A stretch of DNA of 46,278 bases from CAJPPJ01 sp963545265 (GCA_963545265.1 CAUUHY010000006.1:1-46278); one strand, 5' to 3'; numbered from the stretch's first letter, positions 33,426 through 42,713 are shown. Program-made: numbers and translations. The notes: generated by a model from the letters alone, not told the origin.

Positions 33426-33910
33426 CGTTTTTCTCCTTTTATTAATAATTCTTTTAAAGATGATATGCTATTATCTTTTTTTATTTTACTAAAATGTATT
33501 CCTACTCCACCTTTTTTATTCCAATCTATAACATTTGCTTCTAAATCATCTATTAAATAATAATTCTTTTTAGGTATTACAATATCAGATTTATTAGATG
33601 AATATGGAACAAAATGTATTGGTATAAAAATATTACTATTTCTTAAAAAAGCTTGTTTTTCTTTCATCTCATGAATAGTATGTACTTTAGATAAAATAAA
33701 TACATGTTTATACATCTTCTCTATTTCTTTTAGATTTTCAATAGATGATTCTATCTCCTCTGCTTCTTTTATGAGTTTAGTCCAATCCACACTAGGTGAA
33801 AACTCTTCCCAAGTTCTATCACCCTTCATGTATTCTAATCTAGCTTCAGTATCTAAAATAACTCCATCAAAATCTATAAATATGTATGAATTTTTATTAA
33901 TGTTTTTCAT
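33422..33910 (-). CDS. HAD-superfamily hydrolase
   Basis: This protein of about 162 residues has the HAD motifs IFIDFDGVILDTE (nucleophile Asp and following Asp), FILSKVHTIHEM (motif II Ser) and YYLIDDLEANVIDW (paired acidic motif IV). It is shorter than most and has a small cap, like 5'-nucleotidase-type HADs. The substrate is unknown. ATG 33910 is preferred over an in-frame TTG at 33913. No Shine-Dalgarno is seen, but TATAAT ends 7 bases before the ATG, so the mRNA may be leaderless. Confidence 0.85.
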   Translation of the reverse strand: MKNINKNSYIFIDFDGVILDTEARLEYMKGDRTWEEFSPSVDWTKLIKEAEEIESSIENLKEIEKMYKHVFILSKVHTIHEMKEKQAFLRNSNIFIPIHFVPYSSNKSDIVIPKKNYYLIDDLEANVIDWNKKGGVGIHFSKIKKDNSISSLKELLIKGEKR

Positions 33911-33954
33911 CAAAAAGATTATAACATAATTTATATTTTTATAGCAATTAAGTA

Positions 33955-34467
33955 TTAATTATTAATTAACTTATCTATTTCTTTATTATAATCATGAATT
34001 ATAAAGTTTATTTTTTTATTATTAACGAAGTAACTACCTTTATAATTTTTATCTTTATTTAAAAGTTCTTTACCAAGTGGTGAATTTAAAGTTATTTCTT
34101 GATACTCTTCATTAAAACTAGGATTTGGTGAACCAATAAGTTTAACAATTATTTTTTCTTGATCGTCATCTCCATATATAAGAGTTAAAGAAATATAATC
34201 GTTTATATTTATATATTTATTAGATTTATTTTTTAATATAACTATATTTTTTAAATTGGCAATCTTTTCTTTCAATTTATAAGATAGCGAATATTCAAAT
34301 TTTTTAGCTTCTTCAAAATCAAAATTATCGTGCCACCCGTCTCCTACTGCAGCTTCTGCTGCTTCTGTTCCACCTTTTGCTTTATTATTAAATTCTTGTT
34401 TTAAATCTTCTATTTCTTTTAAATATTCTTTATAACCTTCTTCATCTAAATATATTTTATTATTCAT
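33955..34467 (-). CDS. GreA/GreB-family transcription elongation factor-like protein
   Basis: The N-terminal 85 residues of this 170-residue protein form the Gre coiled coil: LDEEGYKEYLKEIEDLKQEF, then GDGWHDNFDFEEAKKFEYSL with the acidic tip that reaches the RNA polymerase active site. The C-terminal FKBP-like domain follows, ending SPLGKELLNKDKNYKGSYFV. The GDGWHDN form of the tip marks the less studied GreA-like branch rather than canonical GreA (GDLSENAEY). It is 6 bases downstream of truB in the same direction. It may rescue stalled polymerase. Confidence 0.85.
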   Translation of the reverse strand: MNNKIYLDEEGYKEYLKEIEDLKQEFNNKAKGGTEAAEAAVGDGWHDNFDFEEAKKFEYSLSYKLKEKIANLKNIVILKNKSNKYININDYISLTLIYGDDDQEKIIVKLIGSPNPSFNEEYQEITLNSPLGKELLNKDKNYKGSYFVNNKKINFIIHDYNKEIDKLINN

Positions 34468-34473
34468 AATTTT

Positions 34474-35328
34474 TTATACCTTTATCATCGCTAATACTTT
34501 AAATATATCACATTCTTCTCTAGTGTATACTGCTATTTCTTCTTTTTCTTTTATAAATAATATATTATCTTCTAATTCATCTAATTTTATCTTATTACCA
34601 TTTAATACTTTATCTTCTAAAGCTCTACTAAGTTCTACTTCTTTATAATTAAGTAAATCATTTATTTTTAATAATTTAAAATTATTATTTTTTATATCTT
34701 CTAGAGTATAAGAATTTTCAATTAATAAATTATCTACTTTTGTTCTAGTAAGTTCTTCTAAAGTCATAAGTTTATTTAATTTTTTTGATATATCTCTAAC
34801 TAAAGCTCTTATATAAGTACCATTTGATACTTTAACACTAAATGTAAAGCTATTATCTTTAAAATCAATTAACTTAATATCATATATATAAGAATCTTTA
34901 ATTGGAAGTTCTACTTTTTTACCTTCTCTTGCATATTCATATAACTTCTTACCATTTACTTTTATAGCAGAATATATTGGTACTTCATAAGAATACTTTC
35001 CTATAAAACTCTTTAATACTGGGGCTAATTCTTCTTTATTTAGTTTTTCTTTTTTCTCTTCTAAAATATTACCTGTTATATCTAAAGTATCAGTTTTAAT
35101 TCCAAGTTTTACTTTAGCAATATATTCTTTATCTTTATAATTAAGTAACTTTACTACTTTTAATCCTTTATTAACTGCAACAAGTAATATTCCTTCTGCA
35201 AAAGGATCAAGAGTTCCTGTATGACCAATTTTCTTTGTGTTTAATATCTTTGTTAAATAATTAACTACATCTCTAGAAGTCATATCTTTTTTCTTATTTA
35301 CTAATATAAATCCATTCATTTTTGACAC
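34474..35328 (-). CDS. truB: tRNA pseudouridine-55 synthase
   Basis: This 284-residue enzyme makes pseudouridine at position 55 of the T-arm of tRNAs. GFILVNKKKDMTSRDVVNYL and KKIGHTGTLDPFAEGILLV contain the catalytic Asp, followed by DKEYIAKVKLGIKTDTLDITG, PIYSAIKVNGKKLYEYAR and GTYIRALVRDI. Length is typical. The start overlaps the mutM 3' end by 13 bases, giving tight coupling within the mutM-truB-gre string. Confidence 0.96.
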   Translation of the reverse strand: MSKMNGFILVNKKKDMTSRDVVNYLTKILNTKKIGHTGTLDPFAEGILLVAVNKGLKVVKLLNYKDKEYIAKVKLGIKTDTLDITGNILEEKKEKLNKEELAPVLKSFIGKYSYEVPIYSAIKVNGKKLYEYAREGKKVELPIKDSYIYDIKLIDFKDNSFTFSVKVSNGTYIRALVRDISKKLNKLMTLEELTRTKVDNLLIENSYTLEDIKNNNFKLLKINDLLNYKEVELSRALEDKVLNGNKIKLDELEDNILFIKEKEEIAVYTREECDIFKVLAMIKV

Positions 35329-36134
35329 TTCTCACAATAATAAGTAGATCTTCCACCTATCTTAATTTTTTTAATTAAACTAGAACAATTCTTACATTCT
35401 TCATTTTCTCTTTTATGAACTAATAAATTATTTTGATTATGACCAGATTCATTATCTAAAGATGTATAACTTCTAATAGTTGTTCCACCATTTTTTATAC
35501 CTTGTTCTAAAACTAAACAAGTGTTCTTTATTATATCTTCTAAATTTTTATTAGTTAAATCTTTTCCTTTTAATAAAGGATTAATATGAGATAAGAAAAG
35601 TATTTCATCAGCATATATATTACCTATACCCGTTAAAATTGTTTGATCTAAAAGAAGTGTTTTAATAGGTATATTTTTATTATATTTATCCTTTAAATAT
35701 TCTACATTTAATTTTTTATCCCAAGGTTCATAACCAACATCAGTTAGTGGTTTTACATTATATATATCTATTGTTTTATCAAATAAATACATACAACCAA
35801 ACTTTCTTACATCTTTATAAATTAATTTTTTATCTCCTAAGTGAAAAATAATATGTTCGTGTTTTTCTATTTCTTCATTACTATCTTTATATAAATATTT
35901 ACCTTCCATTCTAAGATGAGAAAGTAAATAATAATCAGTTAAACAAAATATTAACCATTTACCATATCTTTTAATATCTAATATTTTTTGATTTTTTAAA
36001 GAGTCTTTAAAAGTTTTAGGATCTACATTTTTAATAATCTTATCATAGATTATTTGGGCATCATCTATTGTTTTATTTTGTACTTTTTCAAGTAATTTTT
36101 TTCTTACTGTTTCAACTTCTGGTAATTCTGGCAT
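35316..36134 (-). CDS. mutM: Formamidopyrimidine-DNA glycosylase
   Basis: This 272-residue enzyme removes oxidised purines such as 8-oxoguanine. It begins MPELPEVETVRKKL with the catalytic Pro2 and Glu3. RYGKWLIF holds the conserved Lys, LDQTILTGIGNIYADEIL is the helix-two-turn-helix region, and the C-terminus is a zinc finger with CKNC and CEKC pairs. AGGAGG precedes the ATG, 8 bases after the polA stop. The usual polA-mutM pairing of Firmicutes is kept. Confidence 0.97.
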   Translation of the reverse strand: MPELPEVETVRKKLLEKVQNKTIDDAQIIYDKIIKNVDPKTFKDSLKNQKILDIKRYGKWLIFCLTDYYLLSHLRMEGKYLYKDSNEEIEKHEHIIFHLGDKKLIYKDVRKFGCMYLFDKTIDIYNVKPLTDVGYEPWDKKLNVEYLKDKYNKNIPIKTLLLDQTILTGIGNIYADEILFLSHINPLLKGKDLTNKNLEDIIKNTCLVLEQGIKNGGTTIRSYTSLDNESGHNQNNLLVHKRENEECKNCSSLIKKIKIGGRSTYYCEKCQK

Positions 36135-36142
36135 AATACCTC

Positions 36143-38707
36143 CTATTTAGCTTCGTATAAATCTTTTCCCATATTAATATCTACTACTAAAGGAACAGAT
36201 AATTTAAAAGCATTTTCCATTCTTTCTTTAACTATTTCTTTAACTATTTCTTTTTCTTCTTCTTTTACTTCAAAAATAAGTTCGTCATGTATTTGAAGTA
36301 ACATTTTACTTTTAATATTTTTTTCTTTAAATTCACTATCTATATCTATCATAGCTTTCTTTAAAATATCACTTCCACTACCTTGAATAGGCGTATTTAA
36401 AGCCATTCTTTCACCTTGCATTCTAATCATATAGTTACTTGCTTTTATTTCATCTATATATCTTTTTCTATTCATTATAGTTGTTACATAACCTTTTTCT
36501 TTAGCATCCTCTACTTCTTTTTTCATATAAGCTTTAATACCATCAAACTTCTCCATATATCTATCTATAAAGTCTTTAGCATCATTTACATTTATTCCTA
36601 AGTCATTTGCTAAACCAAAAGATGAAATACCATATATTATTCCAAAATTAACTGCTTTAGCTCTACTTCTTTCTTCTTTAGTAACATCTTTTATATCTTT
36701 ATTAAATATCTTAGATGCTGTAAAACTATGTATATCTTCAGAATTAATAAATGCTTCTTTTAAAGATTCTACATTAGATAGTTCTGCAAAAAGTCTAAGT
36801 TCTATTTGTGAGTAATCACTTGATAAGAAAGTATAACCTTCTTGAGATACAAAACATTTTCTAATAAGTCTTCCATATTCATCGTGATTAGGTATATTTT
36901 GTAGATTGGGATCTTTTGAAGAAAGTCTTCCAGTTCTTGTTAAACATTGATTATATATAGTATGTACTTTATTATCAGACATTATTTGTTCTTTTAAACC
37001 TACTACATAGTTAGAATTAAGTTTAGATAACATTCTATATTCTTCTACTAAACTAACTATTGGATTAAATAATCTAATCTTATCTAGAACTTCTTTATCA
37101 GTAGAATAATTAGAATTTTTACTCTTCTTTGGATATGGAATATTTAATTTTTCAAAAAGAATAACTCCAAGTTGTTTAGGTGAAGATATATTAAACTCTT
37201 CTTCTGATATAGCATATATTTTTTCTTCTAAAGTTTTTAGTTTTTCTTTTATCTCGCTTTCTAAACTATCTAAGTAATCTTTATCTACTAATATTCCTTC
37301 TTTTTCCATATTAGCTAAAATACTAGCAAGTTTTAATTCAATATCATAATAAAGATAATGTAGATTATTTTTTTCTATCTCTTCTTTTAATCTTTCTTTT
37401 TCTTCATATATAAATCTAGCTTTCTTACAAGCATCGTTAATTAATGTTTCTTCTTCTATTAATAATTTATCTTTTTTAAAGATATCTTCATTTAACTTAA
37501 CATCATATCCTTTATTTAACATAATAAAAGATATATCTTCAGTTATTTTTTCATTAAGTAAATAATATGCTATATAGTTATCAAAATTAATATTATTATT
37601 AAAATTTAATAGTGATAATGCTACATCTACTCTTTTTATATCGTATGTATATTTATTAAAGTTATTATTAAATAAATCTTCATTAAAATATTTTTTTTTA
37701 ATAAAATAATTCTTATCTTTTGTACTTATCGCTACTCCTATAGTAAGAGACTTAAAATAACTTAAATTAGAACTAACTAAGTATAAAGAATAATCTTCGT
37801 TTAATCTAAAATTAATATCTTCTACTATTTCTATGTCTAATTTTTCTTCACTCTTTTTTATAGACATCTTATTAATTAAAGAGTTAAATTCAAGTTCTTT
37901 TAATAAACTATTTAATTCTTCTTCATTACTTCCTTTATATGCTATTTTTTCTAAATTAACTTCTATAGGTACATCTAAGTATATGGTAGCAAGTTCTAAA
38001 GATTTATAAGCATTTTCTTTATCATTTAATAAATTTTCTTTAACTTTACCTTTTAAATCATCTATATTTTTATATAAATTATCTATAGTATGATATTCTT
38101 TTATAAGTTTTAAAGCTGTCTTTTCACCTATTCCTGCTACACCTTTAATATTATCTGAACTATCTCCCATTAATGCTTTTAAATCAATTATTTCTATAGG
38201 TTTAATACCATAATCTTCATAAAAACTCTTTTCATCATAGTAAACATAATCTTTCATTTTTAAAAGTTTCATTTTCACATTAGGAGATATAAGTTGTAAT
38301 AAATCTCTATCACTAGATACTACTAAAACCTCTTCATCTATCTTTTTAGAATATGTCCCAATAATATCATCTGCTTCATAGTTTTCTATTTCTTCAACTG
38401 TAATTCCCATAGCTCTAGTAACCTTCTTAGCATAAGGAATTTGTTCTTTTAATTCTTTTGGAGTTTCACTTCTTCCACCTTTATAATCATCGTAACTTTC
38501 ATGTCTAAATGTTTTACCTTTATCAAATGCTACCATTATATGACTTGGTTTTTCTTCTGCTATTATTTTAAGTAACATCTGTATATATGCATATACTGCA
38601 TTAGTTGGTAATCCTTTAGAGTTAGTTAATATCTCACCTCTATATGCAGTAGCATAGTAAGATCTAAATATTAAATTATTACCATCAATTAGTACTACTT
38701 TTTTCAT
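36143..38707 (-). CDS. polA: DNA polymerase I
   Basis: This protein of about 854 residues has the 5'-nuclease domain (VLIDGNNLIFRSYYA, EADDIIGTYS, VSSDRDLLQLIS, GDSSDNIKGVAGIGEKTALK). The 3'-5' exonuclease region is degenerate, without the DEDD metal ligands, as in many Firmicutes. The polymerase domain has LTRTGRLSSKDPNLQNIP, DYSQIELRLFAELS, RAKAVNFGIIYG and QIHDELIFEV. It fills gaps and removes RNA primers. ATG 38707 is chosen because GGAGAAG lies 5-6 bases before it; an earlier in-frame start at 38719 has none. It overlaps truA. Confidence 0.96.
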   Translation of the reverse strand: MKKVVLIDGNNLIFRSYYATAYRGEILTNSKGLPTNAVYAYIQMLLKIIAEEKPSHIMVAFDKGKTFRHESYDDYKGGRSETPKELKEQIPYAKKVTRAMGITVEEIENYEADDIIGTYSKKIDEEVLVVSSDRDLLQLISPNVKMKLLKMKDYVYYDEKSFYEDYGIKPIEIIDLKALMGDSSDNIKGVAGIGEKTALKLIKEYHTIDNLYKNIDDLKGKVKENLLNDKENAYKSLELATIYLDVPIEVNLEKIAYKGSNEEELNSLLKELEFNSLINKMSIKKSEEKLDIEIVEDINFRLNEDYSLYLVSSNLSYFKSLTIGVAISTKDKNYFIKKKYFNEDLFNNNFNKYTYDIKRVDVALSLLNFNNNINFDNYIAYYLLNEKITEDISFIMLNKGYDVKLNEDIFKKDKLLIEEETLINDACKKARFIYEEKERLKEEIEKNNLHYLYYDIELKLASILANMEKEGILVDKDYLDSLESEIKEKLKTLEEKIYAISEEEFNISSPKQLGVILFEKLNIPYPKKSKNSNYSTDKEVLDKIRLFNPIVSLVEEYRMLSKLNSNYVVGLKEQIMSDNKVHTIYNQCLTRTGRLSSKDPNLQNIPNHDEYGRLIRKCFVSQEGYTFLSSDYSQIELRLFAELSNVESLKEAFINSEDIHSFTASKIFNKDIKDVTKEERSRAKAVNFGIIYGISSFGLANDLGINVNDAKDFIDRYMEKFDGIKAYMKKEVEDAKEKGYVTTIMNRKRYIDEIKASNYMIRMQGERMALNTPIQGSGSDILKKAMIDIDSEFKEKNIKSKMLLQIHDELIFEVKEEEKEIVKEIVKERMENAFKLSVPLVVDINMGKDLYEAK

Positions 38708-39437
38708 TATCTTCTCCATATTCTACTTTTTCTAAATAAAGACCATTTCCACTTATAAAGTATGTTCTAGATATTTCTTTTTGATTAAGTAAATCTTTTA
38801 CAACAGCAACATTTTTTTTACCAAGACCAATATCTATAAGTAAACCTGTCATATATCTAATTTGATATTTTAAAAATGAATTACCACTATATCTAACAGT
38901 TACTATATTATTTTCTTCTCTTATTTCTATATCATAAATAGTTTTTATATAGTGATATCTTTTTTCTCTAAACTCAGTAAACATATAAAAATCATGTTCT
39001 CCAAGTAAATAAATAGACGCTTCTTTCATTTTTTCTATATCTAATTTTTTATTTAAATTAAGAGTGTATTTATCTATTAAAGGATCATATTCACCTACAT
39101 TAATTAAATATTTATAAGTTTTAGACAAAGGTTTTCTTATTAAAAAATCTTCATTTATTACTTTTAAATTTTTTAAATAAATATCTTTTGGTAAATAACT
39201 ATTTATTGCTCTTAATAAATTATCTGTTTTTATATCTTTTTCTATTTCAAAACAAACTGGTAAAGCTATTGCATGTACTCCTTTATCCAATCTAGAAGAA
39301 AAGAAGCACTTAGTAGATTTATTATTAATATTACTTAATACTTTACTAAATTCTTCTTCTACTGTTCTATATGGTAAATTTATACTACTACCATGAAAAT
39401 TACTACCATCGTATGTTATATATCCAAAATATTTCAT
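38685..39437 (-). CDS. truA: tRNA pseudouridine synthase A
   Basis: This 250-residue enzyme modifies positions 38-40 of the anticodon arm. It begins YFGYITYDGSNFHGSSI. The catalytic Asp lies in SRLDKGVHAIALP (usually R-T-D-x-G-V-H-A, with Leu in place of Thr here). GEHDFYMFTE and FLKYQIRYMTGLLIDIG follow. It starts in a 4-base overlap with the EcfT-like gene and its end overlaps polA. The ecfA-ecfA-ecfT-truA order is standard in Firmicutes. Confidence 0.95.
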   Translation of the reverse strand: MKYFGYITYDGSNFHGSSINLPYRTVEEEFSKVLSNINNKSTKCFFSSRLDKGVHAIALPVCFEIEKDIKTDNLLRAINSYLPKDIYLKNLKVINEDFLIRKPLSKTYKYLINVGEYDPLIDKYTLNLNKKLDIEKMKEASIYLLGEHDFYMFTEFREKRYHYIKTIYDIEIREENNIVTVRYSGNSFLKYQIRYMTGLLIDIGLGKKNVAVVKDLLNQKEISRTYFISGNGLYLEKVEYGEDNEKSSTN

Positions 39438-39913
39438 AATATCACCACTATTAAATATAATATGTTAAATAATAAAAAGATTATATCTGTCTTAGTAAAT
39501 TCTATATATAGTTTATTTTTTTTATAAAAACTGTTAAAACTTAATTTATAAGATTTTTTAACTTCTTCTATTTCTTCTTTAGAATGTAATAATTTATATA
39601 TAAAATCTTTTTTAAATCCAAGTTTTTTTAAAAAATAAATTTTATCGTAGTTAATCATAAATATAATTAAGAAATATAAGTATTCTAAAACTAAGATAAT
39701 CTCTGCAATATATTTAAGTTTATAAAAAAATATAGGTATAAATAACAAAAAGTTTAAGATACTTATAAATAAGTTTTCATGATCTATACTAGAATAAATA
39801 CATAAAAGTAATATTGGTACTAAATTGTAAGTATTTTTCTCTATTATTGCTATTATAAGAAATATAATAAACGAAATAAGTCTTGTAACGACATTAATTT
39901 TTTTTAGAAACAT
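39434..39913 (-). CDS. EcfT-like membrane protein (divergent ECF transporter T component)
   Basis: This protein of about 159 residues has four to five membrane helices (two close ones near the N-terminus, two in the middle, one at the C-terminus) with a charged loop at about 105-135. It sits between an EcfA2-like gene and truA, exactly the ecfT position, but it is much shorter than the usual roughly 265 residues and the two A-R-S type coupling motifs are not seen. ATG 39913 is preferred: AAAGGA lies 11 bases upstream, while an earlier ATG at 39925 overlaps that site. The identity is mostly from context. Confidence 0.55.
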   Translation of the reverse strand: MFLKKINVVTRLISFIIFLIIAIIEKNTYNLVPILLLCIYSSIDHENLFISILNFLLFIPIFFYKLKYIAEIILVLEYLYFLIIFMINYDKIYFLKKLGFKKDFIYKLLHSKEEIEEVKKSYKLSFNSFYKKNKLYIEFTKTDIIFLLFNILYLIVVIL

Positions 39914-40400
39914 TTTTATACACATCCTTTATAAAATCACGATAATCTTTGTTATACATTATCTTAATATTCTTTTTTCTTAAAATATCAGTTATTTCAT
40001 ATAGTGAAGATAAATTATTATCTTTAAAATATTCTTCTAGATTAACTATTTTTTCATCTATTAATAATTTATTTATGTATTTAATTAAGAAATCTTCATC
40101 TTCTAATATATAAATATTTTTATTTTTTTGTTTTTTTAAAAATTCTATTACTTTCTTAGTATTTTTGGTATCTAAATATCTAAATAATTTATCTATTAAA
40201 ATATTTTTTTCTTTATAATTAGAGATATTTGCTATTAATAATACTACTTTATCTGAAAGTGATAAATAATCTAAATTAACTTTAATATCAATAGATTTTA
40301 TTACGTCCATATATATATTATTAATATCTATTTTAGTAGAAATATTTAAATCTAAATATTTATTATTTAACTCTTTTTTATCAAGTATAGCTACTACCAT
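39894..40400 (-). CDS. Eroded EcfA2-like ABC ATPase remnant
   Basis: This 168-residue protein from DYLSLSDKVVLLIAN onward follows the second half of an ECF ATPase step by step. LSLSDK stands where LSGGQK is usual, NILIDKLFRYLD where Walker B and D-loop (ILIFDEPTSALD) are, and IYILEDEDFLIKYINKLLID where the H-loop (ILVSHDMDLV) is. The first 50 residues have no Walker A. So the Glu, the switch His and the P-loop are all gone. It overlaps its neighbours by 7 and about 20 bases and keeps an open frame, so it may still be made as a structural part. Confidence 0.6.
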   Translation of the reverse strand: MVVAILDKKELNNKYLDLNISTKIDINNIYMDVIKSIDIKVNLDYLSLSDKVVLLIANISNYKEKNILIDKLFRYLDTKNTKKVIEFLKKQKNKNIYILEDEDFLIKYINKLLIDEKIVNLEEYFKDNNLSSLYEITDILRKKNIKIMYNKDYRDFIKDVYKNVSKKN

Positions 40401-41164
40401 AATATATCCACCAACTCTTCTTTATCTCTAACGACAGTATCCATAACTTCATAACAGTTTAGTGCTAAAGAAGATAAAATAATATCATTAATATTAATAT
40501 TACCTTTTACTAATTCATTATCCAATTTAAATATTTTTTCTTTTTTACCTTTATATTTTATCGTTTTATTTTCTAAATAATAAACATAATCACTATATAA
40601 AATAGGATCAAAATAAATAGAAGTTATTAAAAAAGAAGTGTGTTTTTTAAGCTTATTTAACAACAAAAATATTTGTGTATAGTAATTTTTATCTAAATTT
40701 TTAAAAACATCATCAATTATTATTATCTTTGGTTTAGTTATTAAAGATTTAGCTAAATATATTAAAAATTTTTCATAGTTATTTAATTCTTTTATACTTT
40801 TATCGCAAAGATATTGAATATTTAAATATTTAACTACCTTACGATACATTTCATTAATTTCTTTTATATTAAAATTAAGATTATATAAAGGCATCTTTAT
40901 TTCTTGATATACTAAGTCATTAATAAAAAAGAAAGATTCTGGTATAAAGCTAATTCTTCTTAAATAATTATGTTTATTTTCATTAATGTCATAATTATTA
41001 AGATAAATATTAGAAGTTGTTGAAACAGTAGTATTAAGTATATTACATAACAATGTCTTACCTACATTATTAGCAGCTATAATACTTACTATTTCATTAT
41101 CTCTTACTTCAATATCAATATTTTTTAAGATATTTTTAAAATCTAGATTAATTACTCTCAGCAT
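40394..41164 (-). CDS. Degenerate EcfA1-like ABC ATPase
   Basis: This 256-residue protein has the overall ABC ATPase plan. Walker A is AANNVGKTLL (residues 30-39; the first Gly are Ala/Asn but GKT is kept). The Q-loop region is SFIPESFFF. The signature region is KELNNYEKFLIYLAKSLI instead of LSGGQ. Walker B is KIIIIDDVFKNLD with Asp in place of the catalytic Glu, and the H-loop is FLITSIYFDP with no His. ATP may bind but normal hydrolysis is doubtful. It stands first in an ecfA-ecfA-ecfT-truA order with CAGGGTG before the ATG. Confidence 0.75.
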   Translation of the reverse strand: MLRVINLDFKNILKNIDIEVRDNEIVSIIAANNVGKTLLCNILNTTVSTTSNIYLNNYDINENKHNYLRRISFIPESFFFINDLVYQEIKMPLYNLNFNIKEINEMYRKVVKYLNIQYLCDKSIKELNNYEKFLIYLAKSLITKPKIIIIDDVFKNLDKNYYTQIFLLLNKLKKHTSFLITSIYFDPILYSDYVYYLENKTIKYKGKKEKIFKLDNELVKGNININDIILSSLALNCYEVMDTVVRDKEELVDILW

Positions 41165-41211
41165 AAAACACCCTGTAAATATTATATGTTATTTTATTAT
41201 ATTAAACAAAT

Positions 41212-41241
41212 AAAAAAGATTTATAACTAAATATAAATCTT
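41212..41241 (-). terminator. Terminator of the glutathione peroxidase operon
   Basis: AAGATTTATA pairs with TATAAATCTT around a 6-base loop and is followed on the minus strand by TTTTTTA. It touches the stop codon at 41240. Confidence 0.8.
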
Positions 41242-41782
41242 AATCTTTTAATAATTGTTTTATTTTTTCTTCTAAAATATATGGACTTTCTATAGGGGAA
41301 AGACGATAAATAACATTTCCTTCTTTATCAACTAAAAATTTAGTAAAATTCCAGATAATGTCATTTTTCTTTTTACATGTCTTACTTATATTTTTTATAG
41401 CAGCCATAGTTAATTTATTTTTTACGCCAATAACAGTGTCTTTATCTATTTTTTCTTTTAAATAAGTATATAATTTATCTTCAAATTCACCATTTACTTC
41501 AATCTTTTTTAATTGTAAAAATGTAGTATGATATTTTGCTGTACAAAAATTATGAATTTCTTCATCATTTCCAGGTGCTTGATGTCCAAACTGATCACAT
41601 GGAAAATCTAATATTTCTAATCCTTTATCATGATATTTTTGATATAAGTCTTCTAAAGCACTATACTGTGGAGTAAAACCACATCCTGTTGCAGTATTAA
41701 CTATAAGTAAAACTTTAGCTTTTAGTTCACTTAATTTTAGTTTACTACCATCTCTTTTTATTACTGTAATTTCTTCTAACAT
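41240..41782 (-). CDS. Glutathione peroxidase-family thiol peroxidase
   Basis: This protein of about 180 residues reduces peroxides. The active-site tetrad is visible: Cys in NTATGCGFTPQY (Cys, not selenocysteine), Gln in FPCDQFGHQAPG, and Trp and Asn in IIWNFTKFLVD. In bacteria with Cys forms the electron donor is usually thioredoxin. ATG 41782 is chosen since GGAGG is 4 bases before it; an earlier in-frame ATG at 41800 would overlap the kinase gene. It is the last gene behind a two-component pair, perhaps under shared control. Confidence 0.95.
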   Translation of the reverse strand: MLEEITVIKRDGSKLKLSELKAKVLLIVNTATGCGFTPQYSALEDLYQKYHDKGLEILDFPCDQFGHQAPGNDEEIHNFCTAKYHTTFLQLKKIEVNGEFEDKLYTYLKEKIDKDTVIGVKNKLTMAAIKNISKTCKKKNDIIWNFTKFLVDKEGNVIYRLSPIESPYILEEKIKQLLKD

Positions 41783-41792
41783 TATTCCTCCA

Positions 41793-42713
41793 TTATTCAA
41801 TTACAAATGTAGATCCTTTATCTTTATTGTTATATGCTGATATTTTTAACTTCATCTTTTCAGTTAAATGTTTAGCAAGAGATAGACCAAGACCATAACC
41901 TTCAGTAGAATGGGATTTATCTGCTCTATAAAACCTATCAAATATATATTTCAAATCTTTTTCTTTAATACCTATTCCTTCATCTTCTATAAATATTTTA
42001 CTATTTTTACTATATATTTTAATAGTAGTATTCTTATCACTATATTTAATAGCATTATCTAAAACTATTACAATAACTTCTTCTAATATATCTTTATTAG
42101 CAGTTATTTCTAAATTATTAAGATTATTTAAAATATTAATATTTTTTTTATTAGAAAGTACTCTTAATTTATCAATAGCATTATTCGCAATATCTGTTAC
42201 TTTAACTTTCTCTAAAGTTATTTTATTATTTCTTGCAAGTTCAAGTAAAATATTAACTAATTTTGATAAACTATTAACTTCTTCCAAATTACTTTTTATC
42301 TGATTTAAAAGCTCTTCGTTACTATGGCTTTTTTCTCTTAATAACACTTCGTTTTCCATAGATATAACAGTTATTGGAGTTTTAAGTTCATGAGATGCAT
42401 TAGAGATAAATTGCATTTGTAAATCTAAATTTTCTTCTATTGGTCTTAATGTTTTTTTAGATAAAAAATAACTACCTATGGTACCTAAAATAATAATTAT
42501 ACTGTCTAGTACTATTAGATGAAATAACATTTCTTTTTTTATTTCGTTGTCTCTTTTTATTATAACTTCAGACTGAACAGACTTTATGGGTCTTATATTA
42601 AAAGAATTAACTGTATTAGAATATATAATAGTACTGAATATAACACTTACGAAACATAGTATTGAAGCATACATAAATGTAAGTTTTAAATATGGTTTGT
42701 TTCTTTTAATCAT
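41793..42713 (-). CDS. Sensor histidine kinase
   Basis: This 306-residue protein has two membrane helices (about 9-31 and 63-84) enclosing a small outside loop of about 30 residues. The H-box is SNASHELKTPITVIS with the phosphorylated His108. The N-box is VLDNAIKYSDKN, the G1-box EDEGIGIKEKDL, and the F/G2 region FYRADKSHSTEGYGLGLSLAKHL. The tiny sensor loop suggests sensing in or near the membrane. Its start overlaps the regulator stop by 4 bases; its partner is that regulator. Confidence 0.96.
   Translation of the reverse strand: MIKRNKPYLKLTFMYASILCFVSVIFSTIIYSNTVNSFNIRPIKSVQSEVIIKRDNEIKKEMLFHLIVLDSIIIILGTIGSYFLSKKTLRPIEENLDLQMQFISNASHELKTPITVISMENEVLLREKSHSNEELLNQIKSNLEEVNSLSKLVNILLELARNNKITLEKVKVTDIANNAIDKLRVLSNKKNINILNNLNNLEITANKDILEEVIVIVLDNAIKYSDKNTTIKIYSKNSKIFIEDEGIGIKEKDLKYIFDRFYRADKSHSTEGYGLGLSLAKHLTEKMKLKISAYNNKDKGSTFVIE

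Noticed and set aside
36143..38707. Loss of the polymerase I proofreading domain as a novelty
   Set aside because: A degenerate 3'-5' exonuclease region is common in Firmicute PolA.
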